From the NCBI RefSeq assembly GCF_023278565.1, contig NC_064676.1, forward strand, positions 4,340,001 through 4,404,000: a DNA stretch of 64,000 nt. The letters are read 5' to 3'. The notes under the pieces are model-generated. The model was given only the letters and a program-made list of their open reading frames with translations, did no database searches and was not told the DNA's origin. This DNA is from Colletotrichum lupini (lineage: Eukaryota; Ascomycota; Sordariomycetes; Glomerellales; Glomerellaceae). The translations under genes and the position numbers were made by a program. Below, one piece after another: positions 28,687 to 41,020 of this stretch. How positions within the stretch are numbered: the first letter of the stretch is position 1; the number at the start of each line of letters is the position of its first letter.

Positions 28687-29234
28687 ACCTTACCTAAGTA
28701 AGCCATTCAGGTTTCCACATCTGCAAACTGCAGGTGCTCCTATCTTATCGCAAATCAGACCGTTGCACCTGCCACACCACACCACACACCCAGAAGGCAC
28801 GCCAACATGTCGTTGCGCCCGCAACACCCGCCAAACCACCACGAAAACCCACCTCTTGCGGGCGCAAGATCCAAACTCCCGGGCCCTTGATGCGTTTCCC
28901 TCTGCCTTTGCCGCATCGCCATCGCGCAACGGGAAGGATCAACTCTTTTCTTTATCTAGGAGATTTTTATTTTAGACATGTACCTAGGTCCCTAGAGGGA
29001 CGAACCGCGTCCCGAGATCTGGGGAAAGGGAGAAAAAAGTCCCGTCGAGCGCCCGCTGGATCTTGGGGTGCAGCGAAAGCTTGAAGCCAGCTGGAAGAGC
29101 CGCATCTTGAATATGACTTCATATTTCGACATCGCGACTCCCTCTCTTGCTCTTGCCCCATACACTATGCTGCTCATTTGTCTGGTAGCAGGTGCGTATG
29201 GCTCGTTGGGTCCTGCCAAGACATTGAAAGTTGA

Positions 29235-29247
29235 CCCCCCCCCCCCC
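29235..29247. repeat. poly-C run (13 bases)
   Basis: Uninterrupted run of 13 C in noncoding DNA. The length may be unreliable in assemblies. Confidence 0.85.
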
Positions 29248-29510
29248 GTGGCACCGCACTTTCTTGCCTAACAATTTCCCACTTGGCGCCCTCCTTCCTC
29301 GTCCATTTTCTCCTCTGCGGCCTCTCCTTCTCTCTCAGTCTCTCTCCGTCTCGTCTACCTTTGCCCGATATTCCTCCCACGTTTCCCTCTTTTCCAATCT
29401 TTCAGCTCGCATGACCACCATCTCTCTTCACTCCCACTTCTCCTATTCAATTGCAAAGATAAGGAACCAAAGGAACTGGCGGCATCAATCAGCCTTCGTA
29501 TCCATATCGA

Positions 29511-29524
29511 CCCCCCCCCCCCCC
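29511..29524. repeat. poly-C run (14 bases)
   Basis: Second long C run, about 260 bp from the first, also noncoding. Confidence 0.85.
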
Positions 29525-31352
29525 TAGTCTTCTCACTTCCGAATTTCCCCTTCACCCGCACGCCCTTTCATCAACCGACGTCCAATGCAAGCCGCCAAAC
29601 CCCCATGATGCATGCTCGACTAAGGTATATCACACTAGCTCGCCCCGACGGCGTGAACGTTCCCAAAAAGTGGACATATTTCTGAGATGGGCAGACCATC
29701 TTTGGGGGTCGCGACGCCGGTCCGCCCACTCAGCGTTCAATTCCTTATCTCTTGGACATTCGGCCGTGGGTGGGGTTCACTAAGGCGACAAGCCCCCCCG
29801 ACGTCGGTAGCGTGGGCGAAAAAAAGGGTGCGTCGACAGGGGGCTTCGATGTTGATGAGAGGATCCTTGACAAGTTGACGATGCCGCCCCATCCAACGAT
29901 CCCACCCCCCTCGAAAAGAAGACCAGCGTGGAGCGTCAATTCCCGATCGTTTACACTAGGCTACAGTACGTACTCGTTCCCTCTTCTTCGACATGTCTTT
30001 ATGATTAATCGCCTCGATTACCAACGGTAACGGTGTTGTCTACATCCTCTCGGAAATAGTCGCACCCTTCTCCAGAACATTAGCATCAGACCTGGCGCCG
30101 ACGTCGGCTTACCGGTACTGTGCCGCGGCGCTTAGTCTGTCAATTTTAGAAAGCAGAAACGAGAGTCATTATCCGAAGCTGAAAGATGTCCCCAAGCAGA
30201 GGACACAGACATACTGTTCGGTGTCCCGGGGCGCATTGTATGCAGAACATCATCCCACTCGGCGTCTCATCCCAAGGACCCAAGTCGCGTACGAATACGT
30301 ATGCATGCTGTTTGGGACGGCCGGCAGAGGGGACATAAGATGCGCGAGATGAACGTTCCAATTTGGGCAGAGAGATGGAGGACCAATTGGATCCGCGGTC
30401 TCCGAGCCAAACTGGCCGAACCAATCTTAACCACAACGTGGTCGACCGGACGTGGTAGCCAAAACGGAACGAATAGATGAGCACCAAAGCAACCCAAGCA
30501 ACAAATAACGTAGCTCGTCCGGGGAACTGCAGCCCAATTATCCGCCTGGAAAACTCAGTGCCTCGAGTCGCGTGTAAAAAGTCAAACCCAAAACTCAATC
30601 ATCGAGACAAGAGTCGGGGCGAGAGGGGAGACGCACTGCCGACTCGACAAGAGTAAGAGTATGATTACCCAGTGAGACTGGGTGTGAGTGAGCAGGAAAA
30701 CCCGGGCCACAACCTGATGTCTACTACAGTAGTCGGATTTGCCAACGAATCAAACATGCCAGAAGCAGAAATAGAGCTTGCGCCAAGGCTGATGGCCGTG
30801 TTTCGATCCTTTCCCCCTCACCCTCCACCCCCATCTGCACAACCTTCCTGACATTCCACAAACTTGTGACACTTGACCGCAATTGTCCAGCTCTGCCAAG
30901 CATGTACACATACAGAAGTGGTGCGCTGTTTTTGTGTTCACTCTCTCTGCCTCTATCTTCTTGGTTGTCATTTCCGGTCGTACAGGAGGATGAGACATTC
31001 GGTAACACCGCATGCATCCTCGTCGTAATACCCCCCTCTTTATGCGCTCTCTCGATGCTTTCGTCTCATTACACTGTCAAAGTTCTTCACTTGAAGGGAA
31101 ATGCGCTTGAGCGTTTGGAATAGATAAGAGTCGCTTGTATTTGGCTTCTCATTACGGATATACCATGGGGTATTATACAACAATAAAAAAAAAGTATCTG
31201 CTCGCTTCGCATTTTGCGGGATATCCTTCCAACGGGGAAAATAGCTTTAGATCAATCCCATCCTGTAAATAACGCCTCGCTTTTGGAGCCCATACGGCAC
31301 CCAAAGATTCAAACCAAAGTGACCAACTCTTCCTCGTGGCACGGGCCCCAAT

Positions 31353-33007
31353 TTACAGAGATGGAGCCTTCTCGCTCCTGATCTCGCCTTGGGGCGTCGC
31401 AGGCTTGGGCTCGTCAGATCCGCTGCTTGCTCCATTGTTGGCCATGTGCTGATGCTCCTCAATTCCGTGCTGGGGAATGAACTTTCCCTCTCCGGCGGGC
31501 TCGGCCTGGTGAGGGGTCCAGGCAAGGAAGTCGCGGCGAACCTCGACGTAGTCGTAAGAGAATTCACCGTGCTGGTCGTCGTCCATACCCAGGAGCTCGG
31601 CCTCCTCGGAAGCGCGGAGCTTCAGGCCAGGAATCATGTCGATGGCCTTGGCCAGGATGGCAGACATGACGAAAGTGTAGGCGCAGCAGGCGACAATGTA
31701 GGCGATTTGGATGTACATGAGCTTGTAGTTGCCGTCAACCCAGCCGCCAGAGACTCCCATGTTGACACCGTCGAGACCGATAATCGAGCTGGAGGCGAAG
31801 AAGGCGTTGAAAATGAGACCGACAATACCGCCGATACCGTGCTCGGCGAAGACATCGAGAGAGTCGTCAATCTTGAGGAGGAATTTGACTAAGGGACAGT
31901 TGTGTTAGAAGTGATCCCACTCAGGCACGAGGAGGGATAGCTTACTCTTGGTGCCGAAGTTGCAAGCAACACCAGCGACAACACCGAGGATGATGGAAGC
32001 CCACGGAGTGATGACTCCGGAGGCAGGGGTAGCGGCAACGAGGCCGGAAATGGTGCCGGAGCACCAGCCAACAAGAGACCACTTCTTGGCCAGACGGAAA
32101 TCGAGAAGGCACCAGGTCATGGCGGCGAACATGGCGGTCAAGCAGGAGTTCCAGCAAGCCATGGCGGCACGGAGGTTGGCACCGAAAGCGGAACCACCGT
32201 TGAAACCCAACCATCCGAACCAGAGAAGAATGGTGCCGAGAGTGATGAGGGAGATGTTGTGGGGACGGAAGTTGAGCATCATTCTCTCGTTGCGACGGCC
32301 GAGAACCCAGGAGTAGGCGAGAGCCGACATGCCGGAACCAATCTCGACGGGGCCGCCTCCGGCGTAGTCGAGAACACCGTACTTGAAGGCCCAGCCGTTG
32401 GCGTTCCAAGCCCAGCAGGCGACGGGGGCGTAGACGAGGGTGGCCCAGAAGAAGATGAAGACCATGCAGGGAATGACTCGGCCGCGCTCGGCGGTGGCAC
32501 CAGCAGTGAGGGCGGCAGTAACGGCGCAGAACATCATCTGGTAGAAGGAGTAGAGAAGGGCGGGAACGAGAGGCGAGCCTTGGGAGGGAGTAGCGAGAAC
32601 CTTCATGAGGCCAAAGTGTCGAAGATCACCGATGAAGCCGTTGGTGGCAGTTTCGCTGAAGGCCAGAGAGTAACCCCAGAAGTACCACTGGAAGACGATG
32701 ACTGAGAAGCTCATCATAACCACCCACAATTGGGAGAGGGCCGACTTTCTGCGGGCGAGACCGGAGTAGAGAAAGGCGATGCCGGGAATCATAAGCAGAA
32801 CCATGGCGGCCGAGACGAGAATGTAAGACTGGTCACCGGATTGGTACCATTGGTTCAGGTTCGTGGTGGCTATTCACGTATTAGCATCAAAGTCGGTCGA
32901 GGCGGGTCCCAAATTTTGTAGGAAGTTGTCGACGTACTGGAATCACCACCGTAATCGGCGTTGGTGCCATTGAACTCCGTAGGAGCTCCAGTATGCGTGT
33001 AAGACAT
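31353..33007 (-). CDS. ammonium transporter, Mep1/Mep3 (MeaA) type
   Basis: Three exons in transcription order: 33007-32938, 32869-31946 and 31888-31353. They give 509 residues, normal for fungal Amt/Mep proteins with 11 membrane spans. The extracellular N-terminus is short and Asn-rich; TM1 contains MIPGIAFLYSGLARRKSA. The Amt signature DYAGGGPVEIGSG starts at about residue 190; its conserved Asp190 is present. The position of the first 'twin' histidine is Glu198 (PVEIGSG), which is characteristic of the high-capacity Mep1/Mep3 group as opposed to the sensor-type Mep2 group that keeps His. The cytosolic C-terminus (RASEEAELLGMDDDQHGEFSYDY region) carries the conserved Amt tail motif that couples subunits in the trimer. 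Expected role: ammonium uptake at the plasma membrane. Two GATA-type sites and a TATA-like tract lie upstream, consistent with nitrogen control by an AreA-type factor (inference). Confidence 0.96.
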
Positions 33008-33260
33008 GATGGGCGATTGGTGTGCGATATCGAGGTTGGGGCGAGGTGTTCACCAGAGTATTGGATGGCGTAGAAGAGTCAGGAGAGGGGATGAGAGATT
33101 ATTGTTATTTGTTTCTCAAGAGCAAGCTGTCTCGAATGTGGACAGAGCTGAGACGAGATTGTCGACGGCCAGGGTATGTCGGATTCAAGATGAGACGAAT
33201 TGCCTGGGTGAAGAGGAACGAACAGGCGGACAGAAACGGGACGGGAGGGACAGGTAGGAT

Positions 33261-33272
33261 CATATATATAAA
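33261..33272 (-). promoter_or_regulatory. TATA-like tract upstream of ammonium transporter
   Basis: catatatataaa, about 255 bp upstream of the ATG; on the coding strand it reads TTTATATATATG. Its position would allow a leader of roughly 200 nt. Transcription start not known. Confidence 0.4.
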
Positions 33273-33280
33273 TACCAGAC

Positions 33281-33286
33281 AGATAG
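33281..33286. promoter_or_regulatory. GATA-type site (AGATAG)
   Basis: Matches the HGATAR consensus of fungal AreA/Nit2 nitrogen regulators, 274 bp upstream of the ammonium transporter ATG and just upstream of its TATA-like tract. A second copy, AGATAAG, is at 33558-33564. Such sites are short and occur by chance, so the support is mainly from context. Confidence 0.4.
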
Positions 33287-33557
33287 GACAGAAGAGAGAA
33301 GGGGTGGCTTCAAGAAGGACGTGGTCGCGGCAGAGGGAGCATGGAATACTGCGGTGATCCCTGGCCGTGTCTGGGGGTGTAATTGCCTGGGCCAGCGGAG
33401 CTAGTGTGGGCAATCCGCATACGGAGGAGGCGTTGTGGGAGCGGATGGGGAGGCACTGGAGGGCATTGCTCCGTAGGTAGACATTTGACATTGGGCAACG
33501 GGTTAATCAGTGGGTGATTTGACAGACAGGAAAGTGTAAGTGAGTTTTGGTGCGGGC

Positions 33558-33564
33558 AGATAAG
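33558..33564. promoter_or_regulatory. GATA-type site (AGATAAG)
   Basis: Perfect AreA/Nit2 core, 551 bp upstream of the ammonium transporter ATG. Functional role inferred from the gene it precedes. Confidence 0.4.
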
Positions 33565-36500
33565 AGACACGACACGGGCCATGTTGGGCAAATGATGAAC
33601 ATGTGAGTGGACAAGCATGGTGCGGCGGACGCAGTACGTTAGAGGGAATAAAGTGGGTGCTTCTCCTCTGCTAGAGTCTAGGGACTACGGATAGTAGAGA
33701 CAGAGAAGGAAGAAGGCGGGAAAAACTGAACCTGACTGAGCGTGCTATCCCGAACTCAATGCCCGTGGGCCCCAAAGCAAAGAAGGCAAAGCATGGCAAG
33801 TGCAAGCCAGACCCGGCCGTTCGGGGGAAATCCTGGCCTAGAGACGCCCCTCCCCTGCCACAAGTAGAACCTGCATCGGTACGTACCGCGGAATGTCCTT
33901 GCACCTATCGCGCCCCACGCCTTCCTCGGCCGGCCACCATGTCACTGTCATTGTCATTCGCATTAGTCCTGATAAAGTACGTACTCTGATACTCCGTACT
34001 GTCTCTACACACTACCTAATCTCAGAATCGAGTGAGCTGAAGCAAGCACTCCCGCCCCAGGCTCCTACACAAGTAAAAACGACGATGAAGATGCAGGTGT
34101 AAGTAGGCTTCGATTCTTCTCAGGCGACAGCCCATGGCAGTGGATTCAAAGGCAATAGGGTCTGGGGTGATTAAGCTCTTGCTTCGGCTCACTCTCGCCG
34201 TCTATGTGGAGGTCTACGGAGTAGGACCTGTGCCAGTACGCGTGTTTGTGTGAGACTTTGGGGCACAAGCTTGTCCATGATCCTCGTCTCCTCCCATTCG
34301 CATCGCATCAACCAATTTCTGATGCTGAAATGCCATATCAGCGCTGGCCTGTTCTTTCACCCTAAGCACCCACGGCATCTCTGTCTACCAAGATCAATGG
34401 TCTATGTAAGTTCAGGCTCAATGAACAGTGATCAGGTCAACCCTCCACTCGGCCGATATCTGTCCCGGCAGGACAAATACCTCACCGGCTGCGACACTGC
34501 CACTCCTACCGAACATACAGCAACCAAAATACAACTTGCCAAGCCAAGCCATCGAAACTATCGAGACAGCTTCAACAGTCACGCTTGGCTGCCTCCCTGT
34601 CTCCCCCCAAATTCCAATCATCCTCGATCCTTGGCTGTCATCATTGAATCAATCATGAACCAAAAGGAACATCGACCCGAACGGACGGCCAGTCTCCCAG
34701 ATACGCTTGACAGAACCACAGATAAGGCATGCGATAGGCGCAGCCCAAGCGGGACCTGTCAGTGGTGGACAGTAATTGGGCTGAATCAAAGAAATGCCTT
34801 TGGTCCACTCAGAGCTCACTGTGGCTGTTTAGTCAGCCAATTCCATCACGAGTTTGCAAATACCCTCACTCAGTCACTCTCTACTTCCAGCATCCACGCT
34901 TGTCATCCATCCCCCCCTGCATCTTCACGGCCCAGCAGTCCGGCAATCACTCGACCCACACGGACACCCTCCACCGATGCAGGCGGGACAAGACCTCACG
35001 ATGGGGGTGTCGGCCTGGGATACCCCCAAATCCCTCGCTCCCTTTCTTCTTCAGTGGAATTGCCCTAATGGGGTAATCCTCTTCGCGACAATTCCCGTCG
35101 TGTCCTCCACCCCCAAACCCCCAAACTTCAGCTATTGATCAGGTCAGAGGATGTCTCGACCTTATCGTAAGGCTTGACTTTGCTTTTCAGCATTGGCATT
35201 TGCTGACGGGGTTAGCTCCCAGGAATTCGGTCACTGCCCTTGCTCGAGCACAGTCCTATCGCGGTACTCTCGACCAATACACTTCGATTTGTCTCACATA
35301 GCGCACGCGATGCCTGCTGCCGACCTCACGGCCAATGATTAAAGCCAACCCACCCCCCACCCACCATGAGGACATGATCCCTCATGCCCATCTGCGCATC
35401 AGCTTCAGTCAAGACGCTGAGAGGCGGACGGCCGGCGAGATCGGCCATGCGTTCCTGACAAGACTCTTCATCCATGTTGACGCCAACTGACAGCCTAATC
35501 TGCCAGAGCCAGAGATAACCTTTGGTGTGGCGCGTACCGTCATTTCAACCGAGCGAGGTTACCGCGACTTTTCTACTAGCTCCAACATTGTTGTGGCATG
35601 ATTCGAATGCTCTCGGTCAAGTTGCGTTGCAACACCAAGATGACTTCTGGAGCAGGCCGGCCGCTTGACGCCTCGAAAGACTGACCAAATTTCTTTTCTC
35701 GAAAAATTCAATTCCGCTCTTTACCCTTGCTCGTAGAGGGTTCTGGCACTTGCAGCTCCGTTTTCGGCACATGTCAAGGAAGAAATCGGTTTGCTGGACC
35801 CATCGCTCATTCGGAGACGCGCCTCTCGTTGTGGGGGTTGAAATCCATTAGTCTACAGCCTGGCAACCGTTTGCTAACCCTTGAGAGCAAAATTCGCGAG
35901 GGGGCATCGCTTCAAGACTCCAGCACCCAAGGGAACCGGAGAACGCAGAGAGGCCTTCAAACTTGGCTTCCTCCACCGTGGTCGATCCCAGGCTGGGGCG
36001 CTCCGGGAGCTCCAATCAAAGCTATCTATTTGGCTGCATCTCTAACAGGCGCAAATACGGTTGCTTTTGATTCTATTCAACCAATCCCTACCATCATCAA
36101 CGCCCTTTAATTCTTGAATATTTGGACGACGACTATCGAGTATTGGAAGTTCAGGCGCGGAATGTCACTATCTTCCGGCTCTCACGCTATAATCACTGTT
36201 TTTGAACTGCCGTTGTATTTCTCACGTTTGAGTCGAGTAGCATCATGGGCTGAGATCGATTCGAAGACTTACCGAAACGCTGACCACGACCCACTACGAT
36301 CCTCGGTCGCCACGCCTGTATTTGTTAGAGGTGGGAAAACCTGGGCGGTGCTCAAGATCAGCAAAGAGGCGTGCCTCCAAATCAAGCTACTGACATGACC
36401 ATCAGAAAGACGCTCATTGCACCGGATAAGCGCCTCAAACAATGACATTCTCTAGACACGTTGCGCATTAAACCGAACGATGAGCTAGGTAGACTGGATA

Positions 36501-39500
36501 TTTAGCATCTTGGTGACGTCCGCCTCACGCATCGAACCTGATAAGCTCCTGCGCGACCAGTCGAACGCTTCGCGATTATCTGCATCAAATCGCTGCATGA
36601 GCATATGTCATCGCTCTGGAGCATCATGCCCTATCGCGCGCTATCCCCTCCGATACTGCTGCACCCCAGCTTTGGTCCCCCAAAATCTTCTGCTACTGAC
36701 TGCCGGCTTCGACCTCCTGAGACGGGGGCCTCTATACTAAGTGCGCGGCGATGATCGTGTTCGAGAAGAACCCAACTATTGCCCAGTCCGGGACGACGTC
36801 CGCCTACTTGAAACCACCCGACATGTGGGCATCACGGCCCAGAAGTTGGGGGGCAACCGATAATAAAAAAGATGACGTCCAATGTGTGTGGTGCGCCTCT
36901 CCCTCCTCCCATCCTAGCGACGCCGGTCGTCCAAGAGAAGAGATTCCCTGTTCCCGGCGCCAGTCGACCTGCGCTAAACCTTAGCCTTATCAGCGCCCAG
37001 ATGAGCCAATCGGAACCCCGGTCGTTTTGTCAGAGCAAAATGTCATTTTCCTTCTCCGCTAGCGGGGGAGGGATCCACTTCGGGTGCGTTCGCTCCTTTC
37101 CGGCAGTCGAAGTGGGTCCGTTCGGGCCGGCCGAAGGCCGTGGGCTTTCCATTCTTTCTCGGTCATCCCCTGTTTGTTCTTCTCCTTCTAGAAGGATTCT
37201 ACGGATATGAGGTTCAGACAAGTCGAGTCGGCGTTGCAGATTGATGACTTGCTTTTGAAGAGAGCAAGTGACTACGTGGCTTTGGACGATCGTATGATGG
37301 TATCGTATGGAGTTGAATCGATCTGGAATGTGATGAGACTTCCACCGTATCGTAGGAATACCGAGACCTAGAAGAGAGGCTTCCTTTGGTGTTATCAGGA
37401 GAAGCTTGAACTGGTACAACTTACGACATTACGAATGTATTCGAGGTGCAAGGAGTCAGATCCGTTCCTTTGTCATGATGGAGTCGACATCGTCCTGCAT
37501 TTTGATCGCTTCAGACGCAGTGCGTGAGTGCTACATCTGACCTGCTTCACAATACGGGGGCCTTACGAACGGAAATGCCACGGTCATGATGCGTGCACGT
37601 CAACGATTTCCCTTTCGTGTCTTCTTGCCAAGTATCCAGGCCAAGTTCGGTTGATGCAATATTTATCAAATGTCAAGCGTCTCTACCAGCTTGGCCAAGA
37701 CCTAGCGTAGATTTTGTGTAGTTTCTATCGGTGAAACGATCCCAAAGCCCCTTAAAGAGCTTGGTTTGTCATGAAGTCATTCTCTAAATCCACTCAACCA
37801 CCCCGCTGCCTAGATCCCATCGGCAGTCTGCGCCATCGAAACTTGCCGGTAGAGGATGTAGGACGACGCGCAGGAGAGCTTGAACAGTATACAACTCCGC
37901 GACCAAGTTGATTTGCTTTCGACGATCTGGAGTTGGTCTGTACGGCGCCAGAATGTTGGTTAAGGGGTAAAGGGGGGTTTCCCACGGAAAGCATCGGATA
38001 TGGGCTTGACATACACTGTACTCGCTTTCCATCTGTTCCGACGATCCTGCTTTTTTGTCGGCGTAAGATGTTTACCGGACGACACGCGGTATATGTAATG
38101 CCATAGCTGTCTTGGTTAGATCTACGGATCAGGGTACCGTTCGACAAAAGTGATCCAGATGGGGTAGAGATTTACATGATGTTAACTTTCACGGCGAGTT
38201 CGGCTGAGAGCGCTCTATTTAGTACTTAGTACCTGTTCACTCCATCATCTACTGAGTTGCCGCTAAAGGGAGCTACGGCTACCTTCAAGCTTTTGTCTGC
38301 CACTCTCTGGACGAGACCCAGCTTGTTTAAAACACCTTGGTCTAGATGCCTCTCCATTTGATGGCTAGCACGGGCCTGTGTTTAGAAAAGGATACGCCAA
38401 GACTTCAAGCCTTGGGTGAGTCGCAACGAGATCTTTGTAAAGTCTGATGATGAATGGCATAGGGAGGTTCTTTCTGAGGACTAGATCAAATAGCGACACT
38501 TTTTCCTGTATCGTGACATGCCTTTTCCACCTCACGCCACATCTTGCCCATGATCTTCCAGACTATAGCCAGAACTGCACTCTCAGTGGGATCGGTTTGT
38601 ATCATGTCAACTGAATCCAACTTGGAATCCTCTGTATCTCTCTGGAAGCTCTGCGATCACTGACCCTTTGAAAATGACAATGGAAAAGAATTGTATTAAA
38701 GTCATTGATGACTGTATTCGAACATCGTATTCGTCGATTTTCTGGATTGATATGTTAGAGCAACTTGATTCCACCTTGGACTGCTTCAACACACCTCTCT
38801 AATCTTGAGGAGTAGGCAGTGGGAGCCCGTCTTAGGTTGTTCCGAGGCTTGTAGCTGATGGAGCGACTGCTCTAAATGCAAAGAACCAGAGTTTGATCTG
38901 TATTTGTTTTACGTATTTACATAGAGGGGGGAAAGGCCCGGCTGGAAAGCTTGTCTGGGATGACTTGATAGTCCGCTGCTTTGTGGCATTTCTGATCATT
39001 GCTCGAAGTTTGTATAATTTCGCCGTACTCGGAATTTTCTAGGTATTTGCCGTGCGATGAGTTTTCTATCTAGTTGGAAAGCCTTCCAGTCGCACTTCCC
39101 CATTTCTGCTGTGGTTAAGTTCTATGCTGGCTGAGTGAGCAGCTTCGTACACGCTGGAGTAAGTTGGCGTTGATGCGAGAGTCGAAAAGACGTGTCATAT
39201 CATTCCCCGAGCGAGAAGGAACAGTGTCTATGTAAGTTGTCTCCCCCATTTAGCCTATAGGGGTTATCTCTTGAGGTATTTGGCAATTGCCAGAGTCTTC
39301 AGCAAGGCCGATATAAATTCGTTAGTGGACTGCAGGGGCGAGCCGACCCAGGCAGACAGCAGGATCGGGTGGACTTGCTCGGCTTATCTATTCAAAGTGA
39401 TTGTGGCGAGCATTTTGGTCTCATCCGGAATATGCTGCTGCTATCTACAAGATACCTAGTATGTTAGCCAATGGATCAAAGTCAGCCTAGACTACCTAGC

Positions 39501-41020
39501 ATCCGTCGCATATACGGACTTGAATACAATCCATGTCAGCAGCGATGTCAGACTACGGAGCGAATCTCCTTCCTAGCCATGATACATGATATGTACTCGG
39601 TTGATTGTTCCCTGACCGCACATCTGTGCTTTATCGTGGCTACAGCTTGGTCCACTTGTACGCGAAACGGGCTGCCCAGAATATCGTCTGTTCATCTCGA
39701 TGATGATAGACGATATCAAGGCTGATGTTGCTTCTACTCATCCTCGGGAAGAATGTGCTTTATACATTGATTGAAGGGTTGGGCTTATTGTCTTTGTGTT
39801 GACTCGAAGACACTCACGGCGAGTAACATACGACCCGGGTCTCGATGGATGTGACTTTCTGGATTCCAGAAGATTGCTTCTTGAATTAGACGAGCTCACC
39901 AAGGCGCAGATCTTCGAGCCCGTACCTCCTCGTTCCATCGCACGTTAATCACCGCGTAATGTGTATCACACACAACGTACTACTCATAGTTCCCAACGAA
40001 GGTCTCCACGCCGGAGAGAAGCACACCAGATCCCTCCTCAAATCTAAACCCCGAGAGCCGCCCTTTCGTAGCAAAATAGCGATGGCAAAGCAGATTTGTA
40101 TATTCATCCACATTCCATGAGCTTCGCAAAATGATGCGACTCCATCCTGCCACTGATCAGTACACCAGCCACCATCACCTTACACTTCAGCTTCCGGACC
40201 CGTTCTCCCATGACCTACTTCGAGCCAGAAAAAGGGTCAAAATACCACAAACATGGGGGACGAAAACTCCCAGACAGGACATGACACACACAACCCGGTT
40301 GATTTTCACATACAAACATGGCCAACAGGAGGAGAAACCTCACGCTGAACCATTGATATAGGATCCACTCTGCCAGCAGAAAAGGCTAACAAGATCTCTT
40401 CGGGACGGATGGATAAGATCATCCACGGAGGAACTTAATCTCAAGCATCAGTGCCAGGCTGCATGGTGGAACACTTACCATCAAGACCAGATATTAAGTA
40501 ATCCATAACTAAAGCAAGACGCCACATCGGATTTGACAAGAGAACCCGCGAGAGAGAGAGAGACCTTGCAAGATAACCTCCATACCCCTTCGAAATTCAA
40601 GCAGTGTGGTCATCACCCTAGGACCCCTTTCGTCCCCTCTCCATAGCAGCCACTTTCAAGAAGAAGATCGGTCTTCCCTAATTATGAAAATATTACACAC
40701 GTTACAAACGTTACGCACATTTCAAGGTTAATGTTTGTCGTATTCTTCAAAAGGCCTAGCTATCTTTTTGCTAAGACCTCTCCCTCTTCCGCGACCAAGC
40801 AACCACGAAGAGAGAGGGGGAGTTCACTAGGCCGGGTATCAGGAAAAAAAAAGACCTTTGAAATGCCTCAAGAAAACGCCATCATCATGTCCATGAAGAA
40901 AATGCATAACTCCCTTCTCCCATAGCCTCCAGCGTATTTAATGAATCATTGCCCTCGACCTCTCTCTTCATACCTCGATTTGGCTCCTCACCATTGCCCT
41001 TCTGCAAAGAAATCGGCGTC

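Larger units (their letters stand above)
27604..31352. other. 3.7 kb without a supported gene
   Basis: Only short open frames without recognisable domains. It contains two poly-C runs, a 9-bp hairpin with neighbouring ttacctaagtaa words (28656-28700), and CT-rich stretches (29270-29400). It may include UTRs of the flanking genes and noncoding transcripts, but nothing in the sequence proves this. Confidence 0.6.
33008..41020. other. 8 kb gene-poor region
   Basis: The first ~600 bp serve as the ammonium-transporter promoter. Beyond that I can support no gene. The longest frame (34250-35068, 272 codons) is Ser/Pro/His-rich without domain features. From about 36.4 to 40.7 kb the DNA is more AT-rich and has short frames only, so it may be decayed sequence. 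Two exact copies of the nonamer TACTCCGTA/TACGGAGTA occur (33990, 34215). No rRNA or tRNA recognised. Confidence 0.55.

Noticed and set aside
34250..35068. 272-codon open frame in the gene-poor region
   Set aside because: Ser/His/Pro-rich with no domain, membrane or secretion feature, no nearby exon-like extension, and overlapping frames of similar quality. Treated as chance.
37030..37419. 129-codon minus-strand frame
   Set aside because: Considered as a truncated gene; no family recognised and no flanking exon in phase.
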